Source of the DNA: Osedax fenrisi
Taxonomy: Eukaryota > Annelida > Polychaeta > Sabellida > Siboglinidae
Direction of reading: 5' to 3'
Length of the DNA: 64,000 nucleotides
Assembly (NCBI GenBank): GCA_964019155.1
Contig: OZ025244.1
Location: 47,089,969-47,153,968 of the forward strand
A program made the translations under genes and the position numbers. A model generated the notes under the pieces. That model saw nothing but the letters and a program-made list of their open reading frames with translations. It made no database searches and was not told where the DNA came from. Below are positions 1 to 12,897 of this stretch, piece after piece (positions within the stretch are counted from its first letter, which is position 1; every line of letters starts with the position of its first letter).

Positions 1-179
1 CTTTTCTTTATATCTATTATATCTTATAATATATATTATATCTATTATATCTTATATCTCGGGACTATTATATATATTATCGCGTATACTATAGTAAATG
101 TATTATCTATAATACCTATTATATCGCAAATATCTTATTTCTTGTATCTCTTATCCATCATATCTACTATATCTTATCT

Positions 180-181
<2 letters not shown>

Positions 182-212
<31 letters not shown>
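182..212. repeat. (AT)n microsatellite
   Basis: This is a pure AT dinucleotide run. Similar runs recur across the window at about 2464-2510, 4317-4361, 7397-7467, 9889-9975, 14701-14738, 47217-47252, 47600-47645, 47775-47815 and 50257-50330. Several sit at the centre of inverted-repeat elements, where they may form hairpin loops. Confidence 0.9.
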
Positions 213-216
<4 letters not shown>

Positions 217-280
217 TATATCATATTTATCTTATCTATCACATATATAGTATATATGTCATAACATATAAGTGATAAGT

Positions 281-573
281 GATTATGTTAAACAAGATGA
301 TAACAAATTGATGATATCGATAATTATTATTGTATCCGATATGGTTGGGCTCTAATTGTATTACTAATGATAACGACGATATATAAGAGATATAAGATAG
401 ATACGATAGATAATAGAAATAATATTATATAAATAATATATATGAGTTATATGAGTTATTATCGATATTATCTGTCTTCGTTATCATTAGTAATATAATT
501 AGAACCCATCCATATCGGATACAATATTAATTATCGATATCATCATTTAGCTATCATCTTGTTTAACATAATC
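281..573. mobile_element. Palindromic MITE, about 293 bp
   Basis: The two halves are inverted copies. The left arm from GATTATGTTAAACAAGATGA (281) matches the right arm ending at 573 over about 100 bp with few changes, including a shared block that reads TTGTATCCGATATGG. The centre at 375-470 is AT-rich and unpaired. There is no coding capacity. This is the form of a non-autonomous foldback element. No clear target duplication was found, so superfamily is not assigned. Confidence 0.75.
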
Positions 574-1568
574 TCATACTTAACACACACACACACACTA
601 CACGATCTATAGCTCGTTATATATAACTATTATCTAAAACTAATCAAGTAGCAATATATAACTCGCGTACAAATAATCTCGGGCATTTATATCATATTTA
701 ATAATTATTAATGCTAGTTATTTCCTATAAATAGTAACACATACTGACCCAGATACAGAAACAAATACTGACTATGGTATACCAGATGTATAGGTGTTCA
801 CCCCTACTGCAGTATCTGGTTATACCTACTTGTAGTATTGGTTATAGCAGGGAGCCTGTAGGTTATCGTACACTATCACCCTTCTGTATTTACAGCGAGT
901 TTAAATTCATTGTGGTATTTTGTATCATAAATAGCGTTATTTTGTAATGTTTTACAATGCTTACCTTATTTTAACTCATATAAGAAATATAAATTTTAAT
1001 TATTTAATATGTAATAATTCATTTTAAAGAAAGTTAATATATGTATATGTATATAGGTATAACACCGTAGTAATGTGTGAAAATCATAAATTAACAGTTA
1101 CTTATTTAATAGTTTTTATACAATTAAATTATTATAATAATATTAATTATATATATATATATATATATAATATTAATTAATTTAATTAATCACTTTAACT
1201 ATATAATTAATTAAAAATGTTAATGTAATTAATATTTAGTATAATTCGTACCATAAAAAGTTGTTACTTATTATACGTAGTAACGGGAAGTGTACCGGTA
1301 TTAAGTATACTTATATAACATATTAATATAACATATTCTGTAAATTATATTTATTTAAAAAAAAATAATATTAAAAATAATTAGTAGGAATTGTTGTATA
1401 TCCTACATAGTATTTTGAAGCACTTTGGTATTAGGGCTTTGATATTATTACATACCAGTGTATACAATTATTATATTATAATAATACCTATAGGTATACC
1501 TATTAGTAGTCTTACTATTATTTGTTTATTATTTATATACAATAAATTATATATATATATATTGAAAA
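574..1568. other. AT-rich spacer, no gene seen
   Basis: This is AT-rich sequence with short AT repeats and a small CA run near 583-598. No open frame, RNA gene or element end could be supported here. Confidence 0.5.
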
Positions 1569-1858
1569 CTGCCTGTGTGGCTCAGTGGCTAAGGCGTCAG
1601 ACACACAAGCAGTAGGACACGGGTTCGACCCTCGTCCGGACCATTAATTAATTTTATAAAATGGGTCTTAAAATATTATTTAGAAGTGATCTTATATAAT
1701 TGTGTATAAATAAATGATCGGCTCTCGTTAAAACCACGGATGCCTTAACATGAGAGCGGCTTCGAAGGGACATTAGAGCCATATATGGTTATAAGTGAAA
1801 ACTTCATCTAAGTTCCTGGATGGGATGAAAGGACTCCACCAAATAAAAATAAAAAATA
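1569..1858 (+). mobile_element. tRNA-derived SINE, family 1, copy 1
   Basis: The head (1571-1642) has an A-box-like TGGCTCAGTGGCTAAGG and a B-box GGTTCGACCC, the internal RNA polymerase III promoter of tRNA genes. The acceptor arms do not pair, so it is not a working tRNA. The body of about 200 bp and the A-rich tail (CCACCAAATAAAAATAAAA) recur closely, on the minus strand, at 44866-45156 and more divergently at 29495-29775. Three dispersed copies with the same head, body and tail define a SINE family mobilised by an unidentified LINE. The tail does not match the 3' end of the LINE in this window. Confidence 0.85.
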
Positions 1859-2262
1859 TTGTATAAGATATACGCGTATATTGATTATATATTATATATC
1901 GATTATGTAAGTGTTGTACCTAATTTACATCGATAATCAAGTGATTAGTGAAAATCTAGAATATTCTTTTACCCGTCATATATATATATATATGTATACA
2001 CCTTGACGTATGCATACAGGTTCGCATATAGCCATATATAGTTAGGTATATTTAGGTAAAGCTATATATATATATATATATATAACTGTATGTAGTGTAT
2101 ATTATACACCTATATAATATACACTTATTTAATTTAAAAAATATATAATTATATAATTATAATCTTAATTATAATCTTTCATTTCAATTGTCTGTCATGA
2201 TTGTATTTACCTACGTACATTTATAATAATAGAGTGACCAATAGTCACAACATAAAAATCGT

Positions 2263-2358
2263 TAGAGAATGCATTGGAAGCTATATTATCATATACGTAT
2301 CATTATAGTGATAGAGAATGCATTGGAAGCTATATTATCATATACATAGCATTATAGT
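2263..2358. repeat. 49-bp tandem duplication
   Basis: Two adjacent copies of a 49-bp unit begin TAGAGAATGCATTGGAAGCT at 2263 and 2112+200 (2312), with only a few differences. No function is apparent. Confidence 0.8.
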
Positions 2359-2460
2359 TAGGTATATGATTGCCGTTAATAATAGGTTATTATTAATAAC
2401 GTATGTCTCATAACTTAAGAGTAATATCTTATTAATAATAAGTTATTATACATGATCCGC

Positions 2461-2514
<54 letters not shown>

Positions 2515-3189
2515 CTATAGGACAATTGTATAATAATTCAGATTAGAATGACTCTATAATTATATTATCTGCGTAAGTGGCAATATAGCCAATATTCCAT
2601 GGCAATAAGAAAACACAGATAACGTGTTTGCCTATAGGCATATATAGGCATATATAGGCATTCAATATAATGAAAATGTCGCCGCCTACTGCCCTCCTGG
2701 GTCATAAATTATCAATATAGGGGAGGTGAGAATAATAAGTATATGTAACAACCAATATTACCGTTATATGCATTATAGTAATATCATATAAGCATATTCG
2801 TTATGTTCGATAATATACCTGAAGTATAATCTATAATATATATATATATATATAATATTATATCAACGTATACGTTTTGGAGGTAACAGGTATATATACC
2901 TGTTATATACTACATATATTATACGACGTACAATGTACATCTTACACACATATTGTTCTAGAAAAAATATCATTATTATTTATAATTATAATCAAAACAG
3001 AATAACAAACTAATCCACGCTATTACTATTTCATTGTTTTATATTGGTAATCTGACTAGGTCTATTAATACGATAATCTAACCTATATAAATCTGTATAA
3101 CTATATAAATCTTACTTCTATATATATATATACCTATATATATTATATATTATATATAATATATATATATATATATACTAAAATAGCAT

Positions 3190-4128
3190 ATGGGAAAGTC
3201 TCCGATTACCGACCCTCTCCTAATACCGACCCCCTACCGTATCTCAATAACTATAAGAGATATCAAAAAAGTATATATATACATGAACTGTTAGTAATTT
3301 AATGATAACCATGCATAAGTATTTTGTTTAAAAAAATATGTAATCCTACAATTGTTATTTGATAAGATAAAATATTCTGTTTTTACTTTTTAAATATTTG
3401 AATAATAACTCTTTTAAATCATTGTAAATACTTTATTAATTAAAAGAAAACTTAATACTGCACAAAATATTGTAGATCAATAAAATGTTTATAACCATTA
3501 TAAATTAATTTAAGTTGAATAACTAATAACAAATATATCTTAATTATAGCATCCCATATGATTTTCCTATTACCGACCTCCTAAATTACCCTAATACCGA
3601 CCCCATGTGATTTATAATATCCAATAAAAATAGATACGTATTTTACTTTAAAATATATCGTAAGTTGTTTGTGTATCATTGATATTTATTTATTATTCAT
3701 GATTCCAGTTGATTATATACTGATAAATAAATAAATATTCAATAATAATATACACTTTTTAATATAATGACTATACAGTTTAAATTTAAATGTAATATTA
3801 CTATTAAAACATAAATTCAATGATATATAAAGTGCGTGCATGTTATAATTAATTATATTTATGTATATCTACTATTTTTAGTAGATATTATAATACTACA
3901 ATTATGTATACCACTATTATGTTAGGGGGGTCGGTATTAGGCACATGTATCCGATTACCGACCCCCCTGTTTATTCATGTAAATATAATGATATCAACAA
4001 TTTAAAATAGCCACATTATTCATTGCCATAATATTACCCTAATTACAAAATGTCAACTAAATATATATAATATTGAATACGTTATTACAAATAATCATTT
4101 AGGGGTCGGTAATCGGAGACTTTCCCCT
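3190..4128. mobile_element. AGGGGAAA-type foldback element, 'ACCGACC' family
   Basis: The left end (GGGAAAGTCTCCGATTACCG) and right end (rc of CGGTAATCGGAGACTTTCCC) are inverted copies. The family word ATTACCGACC or its variant ATACCGACC also occurs subterminally (3218-3232), internally (3570-3606) and as an inverted pair around 3929-3967. The sequence GTATCTCA follows the left-end words at 3239-3246. No coding sequence is present. The layout matches the elements at 7637-9606 and 6842-10826 although their words differ. It is a non-autonomous DNA transposon or foldback element of unknown superfamily. Confidence 0.75.
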
Positions 4129-4315
4129 ATAGGTTAGAGTTAACAATTATAATATATTATATAATTTCATGCATATATATATACAATATATAGTCATGAT
4201 ATCTTACCATTAGTATTGGTCATATTAATGTTAAAATTAATGAATATTAAAATTGTTTTTATTTAATGTTAATTTAATATTAAAATAAATTTATTTTAAA
4301 TTAATTTAATCCAGA

Positions 4316-4362
<47 letters not shown>

Positions 4363-6360
4363 TATTATTATAACAACATCAATGATTGTCATTAATATCC
4401 GGTGGATTAATATTTTCATTAATCATCTGCACGCTGATAAAAGTAAAGTTTTCTTAAAATTACCTATAGGTAATATATATAAGATATATTTTATTACAAT
4501 CTAATCACTGCAAATTTCTTATTCAACTACTTATTCACTAGTTAATTATTAAATAACATTAAATAAAAATACCTCTAAAAAATATTCTATAAATAATAAA
4601 TGTTATACTTTATTATATAGACATTGTATAAAACCTATAGGTTTTGACTATAGTAAAATACTATATTAAACTATAGTAGACCTATTAGATAAACAAAAAG
4701 TACATATTAATTAATTATTAATTAAGATATGAATACAATCTATTGTGAAATGTATCCACGTGTACACGGAATGTATTATAATAATGTGTTATACCATATG
4801 TAGGTATACCATATACCACCTACCTATGTTACTATTGATTTAATAATTAATGGTAAATAATAAAATAACTAGAATGAAATATAGGTGGGACTATAATGCA
4901 CATATAGATTAACACATACCTATAAGTTATGACTTTAGCATAATGATCTAACAGAGGTATCCACTATAGTAACAACAGAAAATTGTTAAATATGTTGTTA
5001 AATATATTGTTAAATATTTATATATATATATACAATGTATACTATACATAAAGGGATATAACAATTACAATTATTGTATACCAATAAGTAGGTATAACAC
5101 CAATAACATTTAGTATTTGATAATTTATTAAGTTACATAGCACATATCATGTAGGAAATAAGCACATAATATGTATATATAATATAAATTTATTTAGTTC
5201 AATATATATATATATATATTATCAGATATAACTAATTATAATATTTAGTTATTAAATAACCTACAAGCTACAACCTACAAGCTAACCTGAACTTCGAATA
5301 GGTCCATATTTATAATGCAATTGTTATCTTGGCGTATGTCCTAATGATGTCCTCGATATCTAATGTCGTACTAATTCTAAATATAAATTCGAAAAATCCA
5401 CGTTTACCCTATACGTAGGCGGTCGTCTGTCGATTATCGATACTACTAATCAGAATCACTAGATTTAGATGTACGCACGTAATTGTGGGCGTAACCGATC
5501 GGCTAAATTTATCAGTTTTATCAATCTTGATGCGTAGTATTCTTCGTTATGCACGTGATATGACTACTGCATCACCTAATTAGAGGGAGCATGATAGCGA
5601 CAATAACTAGAGATAGAACAAACATTGATTTAGTGACAAGGTGATTCGTTTTCGACTGACTCGTTCTAGAAACTTAACGACGATTTCTGTTATCCGTTTG
5701 ATATTGGGGCGAATTTACCGAGATGCTATTCGGGAAACCTCATCGTCGACGGCTATCGATACGCGAATTGGCCTAGATCTACGTTTAAATCGATGGAGGT
5801 ATATTTACCAATCGAATTACTGCTACCGTTAAATACTATCTACGAACATTCCACCAGATATGAATATAATTATAATTTCATAAGTTTATCATGGACTCTT
5901 CTATATATAATTATTTCGATAAGCTGAGATAAGAGATAAGAGAACCTTCTAGTCAGGCGCCTATATTACTTGTGTTCTATATATCTCTCTCTCTCTCGAT
6001 ATCGTAGCTAGAAAACGAGTTACTACGTATACACCGGACTAATCCAAGCCTCTCGCGAGGTAACGCGCCTTCTCGCCCGATACACTCACCACATGGTAAC
6101 ACCCTTCTAATACCCTCGTAACACCCGCGTAGTGTGCGTTCTTAATACCCGGCGTACTAAGACCGTAATCGATCAAACCCAAACAGCAACCCTTTGTTCT
6201 ATGCGGACCACCACGCAAAAAACGCTCGCATAACCGTAACATAGAGAACGGCTTATAAACGCATTCGGTTTATCAATAACTGTTATTAGTACTAACTAGC
6301 TTAACCTAGCTTAACCTAGCTTAACCTAGCGTACACTAGCCATACGAAAATACACTCATT
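4129..6360. other. Spacer; GC-richer block at 5280-6260
   Basis: 4129-5280 is AT-rich with nothing recognised. 5280-6260 is richer in GC and CpG than its surroundings and contains two short open frames (5641-5832 plus; 6039-6242 minus, 67 codons) that match no family I know. They could be old exons, a decayed element or chance. At 6296-6330 the decamer CTTAACCTAG is repeated about three times in tandem. Confidence 0.35.
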
Positions 6361-6421
6361 TATATGAGGTATATATATACCATAGAGAGGTATGCTTTTT
6401 GGTTGATACACTACCATTTCA

Positions 6422-6627
<206 letters not shown>

Positions 6628-7389
6628 TAATAATGAATATTTATAAAAATGTATAATAGTTACATTATTTTTTTAATTAGGTATTAGGTATTTTAATTCC
6701 TAGTTAATTTATTTTTTCTAGAACCTCTGACAATTACTTATAGGAGTTTTAAAGCTATTATGTCATATGGTGAACATGTTTGATGTTAAACACCATGAAC
6801 ATATGATATTTACACAATAGTGTTTATGTAGGTATACCTATAGGGGAAATATGGATAATGTGGCAGGAGGATAATGTGGCCAGCTGGCGTATCTCATAAA
6901 CTATATGTCCAATCAAAAACAAATATATACATATGAAATATGCGCATTGGTATGCATTCTTCACATAAATAAAAAATAATTTGTTTATTTATTTATAAAA
7001 AAAATTATGTAAAATATAAAAAATATCGATTTACTTTTTAAAAAAATGAAATAAAAGTTTAGTAAAACATATATTAAATCACTAATATATAATATAAATT
7101 AAAAATGTAAATTGGATATTAAAAAACAATTTAATTACAACAATGTAATACATTTATTTTAGTGAGTAATATTCATTATTATATAGCGTGATACCTACAA
7201 TCGGGTAATGTGGCCAGCTTTTAGCTTTTAATGTGGCCATGACCAACTTCAGTTCACGATGATTTAAGCCAATCATATTAAAGATATGATCTGAAATACA
7301 CATTTTTATATATTGATAAAATTGGGTTCGTCATTATATGAAAACGTTTATTGAATCAATATCTAATACATCATGATGCATCATGATTC

Positions 7390-7473
<84 letters not shown>

Positions 7474-7636
7474 TGTATATATATATTTCCATATATTACC
7501 AAAGCCCTTTGATATTACACTAATAGTGGTATAATCTTTTTAATTTAATGTAGTATATTTAATTATCTATTAATACAATTATAAAGAACAAAATATATAT
7601 ATAAATAAAATATAAATTATATTATTTAATATATAT

Positions 7637-8653
7637 AGGGGAAAGTAACCGAATACGGACAATCTCGGTATCTCAGAAATAATAAATCCTTAGAAAAAAT
7701 TAATGAATCAAATATTCATAATTATATATATAGTCTAAAAAAGTATTTTTATTTTTTAATTATTCAAAATGTTACTGATATATCCAATAAATTGACTTTT
7801 TATTACGTTTTTAAATTTATGAAAACAAATTTCAACTTAAAACCTTCTCAAGTATATACAAATGTATCGATATAACATATAATACTATATTATTAAAAAT
7901 TAAAGCATTCTAAAATTATATATATAATTTCTAGGTTTAGATATAAGTCCTATATTTGTTATCAAATATTCATAAATTATAAGCATATATCTAGAGGTCA
8001 TATAAGTCCCTAATACGGATACGCTAGATGTCATAATACGGATAACCTATATATAGAGTTATATATAACCAATCAGCGCGCAGCTTATACAATATTCTGA
8101 TTTTCATATATTAATATATGATTTTCATAATATTAATATCACAAATAAAGCTAAATCTATTTTTTTTATTTAGATACTTAAACTGTATTATTAATTAAAA
8201 AAATAATAAAAATATATATTTTATTAAAATAACTTTATTAAATAATTAAATTAGAATAAATTATTCATAAAATTAATTATAATTTATAATTTATAAATAA
8301 TGTAATTTTAATTTATCTGATTGGTTCATCAATAGTATATATTTTATCTATTGGTATATATATGGACACCCTATAGCGTTATAGATGGTCCATATTATAA
8401 CACAAGGTGTCCGTATTCGGACATGTGTATCGAATACGGACACCCCCCTTTATCTATTGAATAAAAAGATTAATAAAAATTAATAAAAGATTAATTGTCC
8501 CTGATACGGACACCCTTAAATACAATTTTATAATCACAATAATATCTATAATTATATAATATTAATATATTGTAATTTTTGAATACAAATAATGAGTCAT
8601 AAAATGTTAAGACCATTTATTGTTAAAGTGTCCGTAATAGGTTACTTTCCCCT
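7637..8653 (+). mobile_element. AGGGGAAA-type element, 'ATACGGACA' family, copy 1
   Basis: Its ends are AGGGGAAAGTAACCGAATAC at 7637 and the inverted AGGGGAAAGTAACCTATTAC ending at 8653. The word AATACGGACA recurs at the left end, near 8008-8045 (diverged) and as an inverted pair at 8406-8449. GTATCTCA is at 7668-7675. There is no open frame. It forms one arm of a giant palindrome with 8671-9606. Confidence 0.8.
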
Positions 8654-8670
8654 AGTGTATATTGCGTGAT

Positions 8671-9606
8671 AGGGGAAAGTAACCTATTACGGACACTTTA
8701 ACAATAAATGGTCTTAACATTTTATGACTCATTATTTGTATTCAAAAATTACAATATATTAATATTATATAATTATAGATATTATTGTGATTTTAAAATG
8801 TTATTCAATCTTTTAATTCCATGGATAACAGAGGTGTTCGTATTCTGTACTCGTGTCCGAATACGGACACCCTGATTTATAAGACAGACTCCCTAAATAC
8901 CACTAGATAAACTATATAGTATTGATGAATCAATCAGAAAAATTACAATTATATTATTTATAATTAATTGTATTGATAATTTATTCTATTTTAATTAGTT
9001 AATAATATATTTATTTTATTATTTATTTAATTAATAATACAATTTAAGTATCTAAATAATTAACATTTTATATTTAGCTTTATTGGTGGTATTAATATTA
9101 TAACGCACGCGATTTTTATGAAAATCTGAATAGATCATACGTTTCGCGCTGATTGGTTACAGGGTGTCCGACGGACACTGTCGGAAACTCTCCATATTAA
9201 GACATCTAGAGTGCACGGATATGTCCGTATTAGGGACTTATATGACCACAAGATATATGCTTATAACTTAATGAATATTTGATAACAAATATAGAAATTA
9301 TATATATATATAGTTTTAGAATGCTTTAGTTTTTAATAATGTAGTATTATATTTTATATCGATACATTTGTATATTCTTGAGAAGGTTTAAACTTCAATT
9401 TAAGTTGAAATTTTCTTTCATAAATTTAAAAACGTAATAAAAAAATCAGTTTATTGGATATATCAGTAATATTTTGAATAATTAAAAAATAAAAAATACT
9501 TTTTTAGACTATTTATATAATTATGAATATTTTATTCATTACATTTTTTTATAGGATTTATGGTTTCTGAGATACCGAGAATGTCCGTATTCTGTTACTT
9601 TTCCCT
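8671..9606 (-). mobile_element. 'ATACGGACA' family element, inverted copy 2
   Basis: This is the reverse complement of 7637-8653 with scattered substitutions and small deletions. The two copies are separated by only 17 bp (8654-8670). It begins AGGGGAAAGTAACCTATTAC and ends ...TGTTACTTTTCCCT. A hairpin of almost 1 kb per arm would result. It may represent head-to-head insertion or a replication-type inversion. Confidence 0.8.
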
Positions 9607-9883
9607 ACCTCTAATAGGATAATGTGATCAGCTTTTAGCGGGTAATGTGGCCAGTTTACGATGATTTAAGCCAATCATATTAAAAATATGATCCATAATA
9701 AATATTTTTATATATAGAATATATTTTTATATATGCGTCATTTTATGAAAAAGTTTATTCAATCAACATCTACTACATCATAACCATATATATATAATAG
9801 TGGTATAATCTTTTAAATGTAATGTATGTAGTATATTTAACTATCTATTAAAAAGAACACAATTAACACAATTAAAAAGAACA

Positions 9884-9922
<39 letters not shown>

Positions 9923-9935
9923 AATATATATTATA

Positions 9936-9979
<44 letters not shown>

Positions 9980-10126
9980 GATTCTATATATATAAATGGT
10001 ACTATAGAAATCAGATAATATAAATTAGTTATTTTATTGCATATTGTTATGACATACATTCATTTATGAAATAATGATGAAATTGCTTTTTCCATATTAA
10101 TAACATTATAAGTAATTTTATTGGTA

Positions 10127-10542
10127 TACCCAGTTAATAGTAATAGCCTCATAATAGCAGCATAATAGCATACATAATAGCCTCAAATGTTTACATGGTG
10201 CTATTATGCTGCTATTATGTTGCCATTAAAAGTATATTATGCTGATATTAATCTGTAATGCTATTATACTGCTATTATGTTGCTATTAAAAGTCTATTAT
10301 GCTGCTATTAATTTGTAATGTTATTATGCTGATATTACGTTGCTATATAGTAATATTATTATATTCATATTTTATAATATCAACATAATAGCAGCATAAT
10401 AGCATTACAAATTAATAGCAGCTTAATATATTTAAAATGGCAACATAATAACAGCATAATTGCACAATTTAAACATATTAGGCTATTATTTATGCTATTA
10501 TGCTGTGATTATGAGGCTATTAGGCCTACTGTAAACTGGGTA
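10127..10542. mobile_element. Palindromic element with repeated CATAATAGC word
   Basis: The ends read TACCCAGTTAATAG and CTGTAAACTGGGTA. Inside, the word CATAATAGC or its complement GCTATTATG occurs a dozen or so times, arranged as an inverted repeat about an AT-rich centre near 10350. The ends CCCAG...CTGGG are flanked by TA on both sides, compatible with a TA-targeting (Tc1/mariner-like) insertion. It lies inside the 6842-10826 element. Confidence 0.7.
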
Positions 10543-11189
10543 TTATTAATGAATATAGTAATTTATAAAAATAAACTAAAAATCATTAAAGATTATAATT
10601 GCTTTCCATGGAGGGTAATGTGGCCACCTTAATAATGTAAATTAGATGAGCTAAAATGACAAAAATGATTCGGCAGTCATATTGAATATAATAAGATATC
10701 TTATATACATATGTATCTATAGATATTGAATATGTATATTAAAAAAAATGATCGAAATTGGACTAATATTTATAAAGTTATACAACATTATATAAAAGTG
10801 GCCACATTACCCATATTTTTCCTATTTACTTGCTATAATTCTCTAATTGAAGATATTTTCCTATTTCTCCGTTCTGCTCTGAAGCTAAAATTATCTGTTC
10901 ATCAATTGGATGGAATATGCTTAGTATCCTAGGCTTAGTATAATATGTAATGTTACTTTGCTCGGGTGGAAATTATACATATTATTTTGTTATTTTTAAC
11001 AGTTGTATATTGTCTTTATTTAAAAAGTAAACACTTAGTCCATTCTTCAGGCAATACTGATGTACTCCATATTCTGTAAGATATTATCACCTAATGTTTC
11101 TATAATAATATAGCCACCTGATGAATTATCTAAGTATTATTGTTACCTGAAATTTTCTTGTTTTACACTTTTTAAAGCATCAATGTTTC

Positions 11190-11482
11190 ACCCAGCTAAC
11201 GTAATAGCCTCATAATAGCAACATAATAGCATAACTAATAGCCTCAAATGTTTATATTGTGCTTTTATCCTGCTATTATGTGGACATTAAATATCCATTA
11301 TGCTGCTATTAATTTGTTATACTATTATGCTGCTATTACATTGTCATTAGAAGTCTATTATGCTATTATTATGCTGCTATTCATTTCAAAATTATATTAT
11401 GTAAAACACTTCTTATAATAGCAACATAATAGTAGCATAATAGACTTTTAAAATTAATAGCAGCATAATAATAGCATAGTTT
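11190..11482. mobile_element. Partial second copy of the CATAATAGC element
   Basis: The left end CCCAGCTAACGTAATAGCCT at 11191 corresponds to 10129. The repeated GCTATTATG words and the inverted half follow, but the right terminus is missing after about 11482. Confidence 0.65.
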
Positions 11483-12443
11483 TCTAGATCTATTTTACAT
11501 ATACACATGATTTTTATATCATTTTAAAGATAATATTTGGAATTTGAATAATAGCATATAAAAATAAATTTGAAACACACTTTTTTTTCTCACTTTCAGA
11601 GGTGTAATTAAGACTTGGATTGATGCCATGTTCAATCAAATATTCGTAGATTTCATTTAATAATATCCAGATATGCTGTGTAACATAGTAGGTGTCATTA
11701 ATAAGTATTTATCAGAGAATGCGTCGATGGTAAAGTTTGAATGGTATTATTAAAATAATTCTAGAATATATTATTATTATCTGGAAAGTATTCACACAAA
11801 GTATCATAGACTGAAACAGTAGACATTTCCTATAGTTAATAACTACATTGAGATTAGCGAGACTCAAGTATGGTAAATAAAACAGAGAAGTGATCTGAAA
11901 TGTGAGGAGTCTGGAAAGTTATTAACAAAATAACTAACTAGTATCACATTTATCTGCTAGTAGGTTATTAATATGAAGTTAATAAAGTATATTATATATA
12001 TAGTTAAACATATCCATGTTATAATATGAATCTGAAGAGTGAGAGACAGTCATCAACAAGTTAGAAAGCCTAATGAACTTACAGTATGCTAAGTGAGATT
12101 TTGAACAAATCATGTAAAATCCTATAAAAAGGAATTATTTGAGGAAATTCCTCCATTACAACCGTCATTTGTGATAAGGATTTAAGACCATTATTTCAGT
12201 ATTACCAAAGACAAACTGATGTTATAACGTGGAAGCCAATCCTTATAGACCTAAGACATACTATATAGATCAGATGACTACAAGTGTTTGAATGAAGGTA
12301 CTGAAACATACATAGTTGATATAACTGTGTGGAATAATATTGTGTTATATACTCGAGATAACAACTTGATCCGGTAAGGTAGATATAATGCATTGATAGG
12401 AGATGTATATTATGTAATACAAATATATCTTATTTATAAATAC
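11483..12443. other. Spacer, no gene seen
   Basis: The sequence is moderately AT-rich and non-repetitive, with one short open frame on the minus strand (12202-12393) that looks like chance. No element end or RNA gene was recognised. Confidence 0.4.
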
Positions 12444-12897
12444 CAAAGATTTTCCGAAGGAAAGATATAACACTTACGCGAAATCGTGTAATTCAAATTT
12501 GTATACAAAATACCCCAGTGCCACCTAGAGCGGGTTACTTTTAGGAACTGTGTGTTGTTTATAATGTAAATTCGTATTTAACTATACACTTTTAAAATGT
12601 TAAATAATATGCTTTAAATTAATATTTATATGATGAAAACCAAGTGTTCATTACTAATATATAACAAACAAATATGATATGTATGTTTTAAATGCTATAA
12701 GTATATATTTAGTAAGTAAAAGCTCATTTATATTGCATGTAATTTAATAGAGCAATGAACACATTGTTGTATGCAAACAGAGCCGAACCTAAATCTATTT
12801 CAGTGATTTCGATACTACTGCTAGCAGCGGCAGGGGATATTACTAAATTACGTTGCATGCATAGGGAGTGTTATATCTTTGCTTCGCAAAATCTTTG
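12444..12897. mobile_element. MITE with AAAGATTTT terminal inverted repeats
   Basis: The left end (CAAAGATTTTCCGAAGGAAA, then GATATAACACT) is matched by the inverted right end (TTTGCTTCGCAAAATCTTTG, preceded by AGTGTTATATC), giving about 31 bp of terminal inverted repeat with 2-3 mismatches. The interior is AT-rich and non-coding. A target duplication was not resolved. Confidence 0.65.

Larger units (their letters stand above)
6842..10826. mobile_element. AGGGGAAA-type element, 'TAATGTGGCC' family, with nested insertions
   Basis: The left end at 6842 (AGGGGAAATATGGATAATGT) matches the inverted right end near 10798-10826 (ACATTACCCATATTTTTCCT). The word GGGTAATGTGGCCA or close variants recur at 6854, 6870, 7202, 7229, 9617, 9640, 10614 and, inverted, 10798. 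GTATCTCA follows the left words (6889-6896). The element is interrupted by the palindrome at 7637-9606 and by the element at 10127-10542. About 300-450 bp around 7190-7640 reappear in direct orientation at 9607-9900, flanking the palindrome. Without the nested parts it would be about 1.6 kb. No coding sequence was seen. Confidence 0.6.

Noticed and set aside
1571..1642. A functional tRNA gene
   Set aside because: The acceptor arms do not pair and the sequence continues into a SINE body shared with two other copies.
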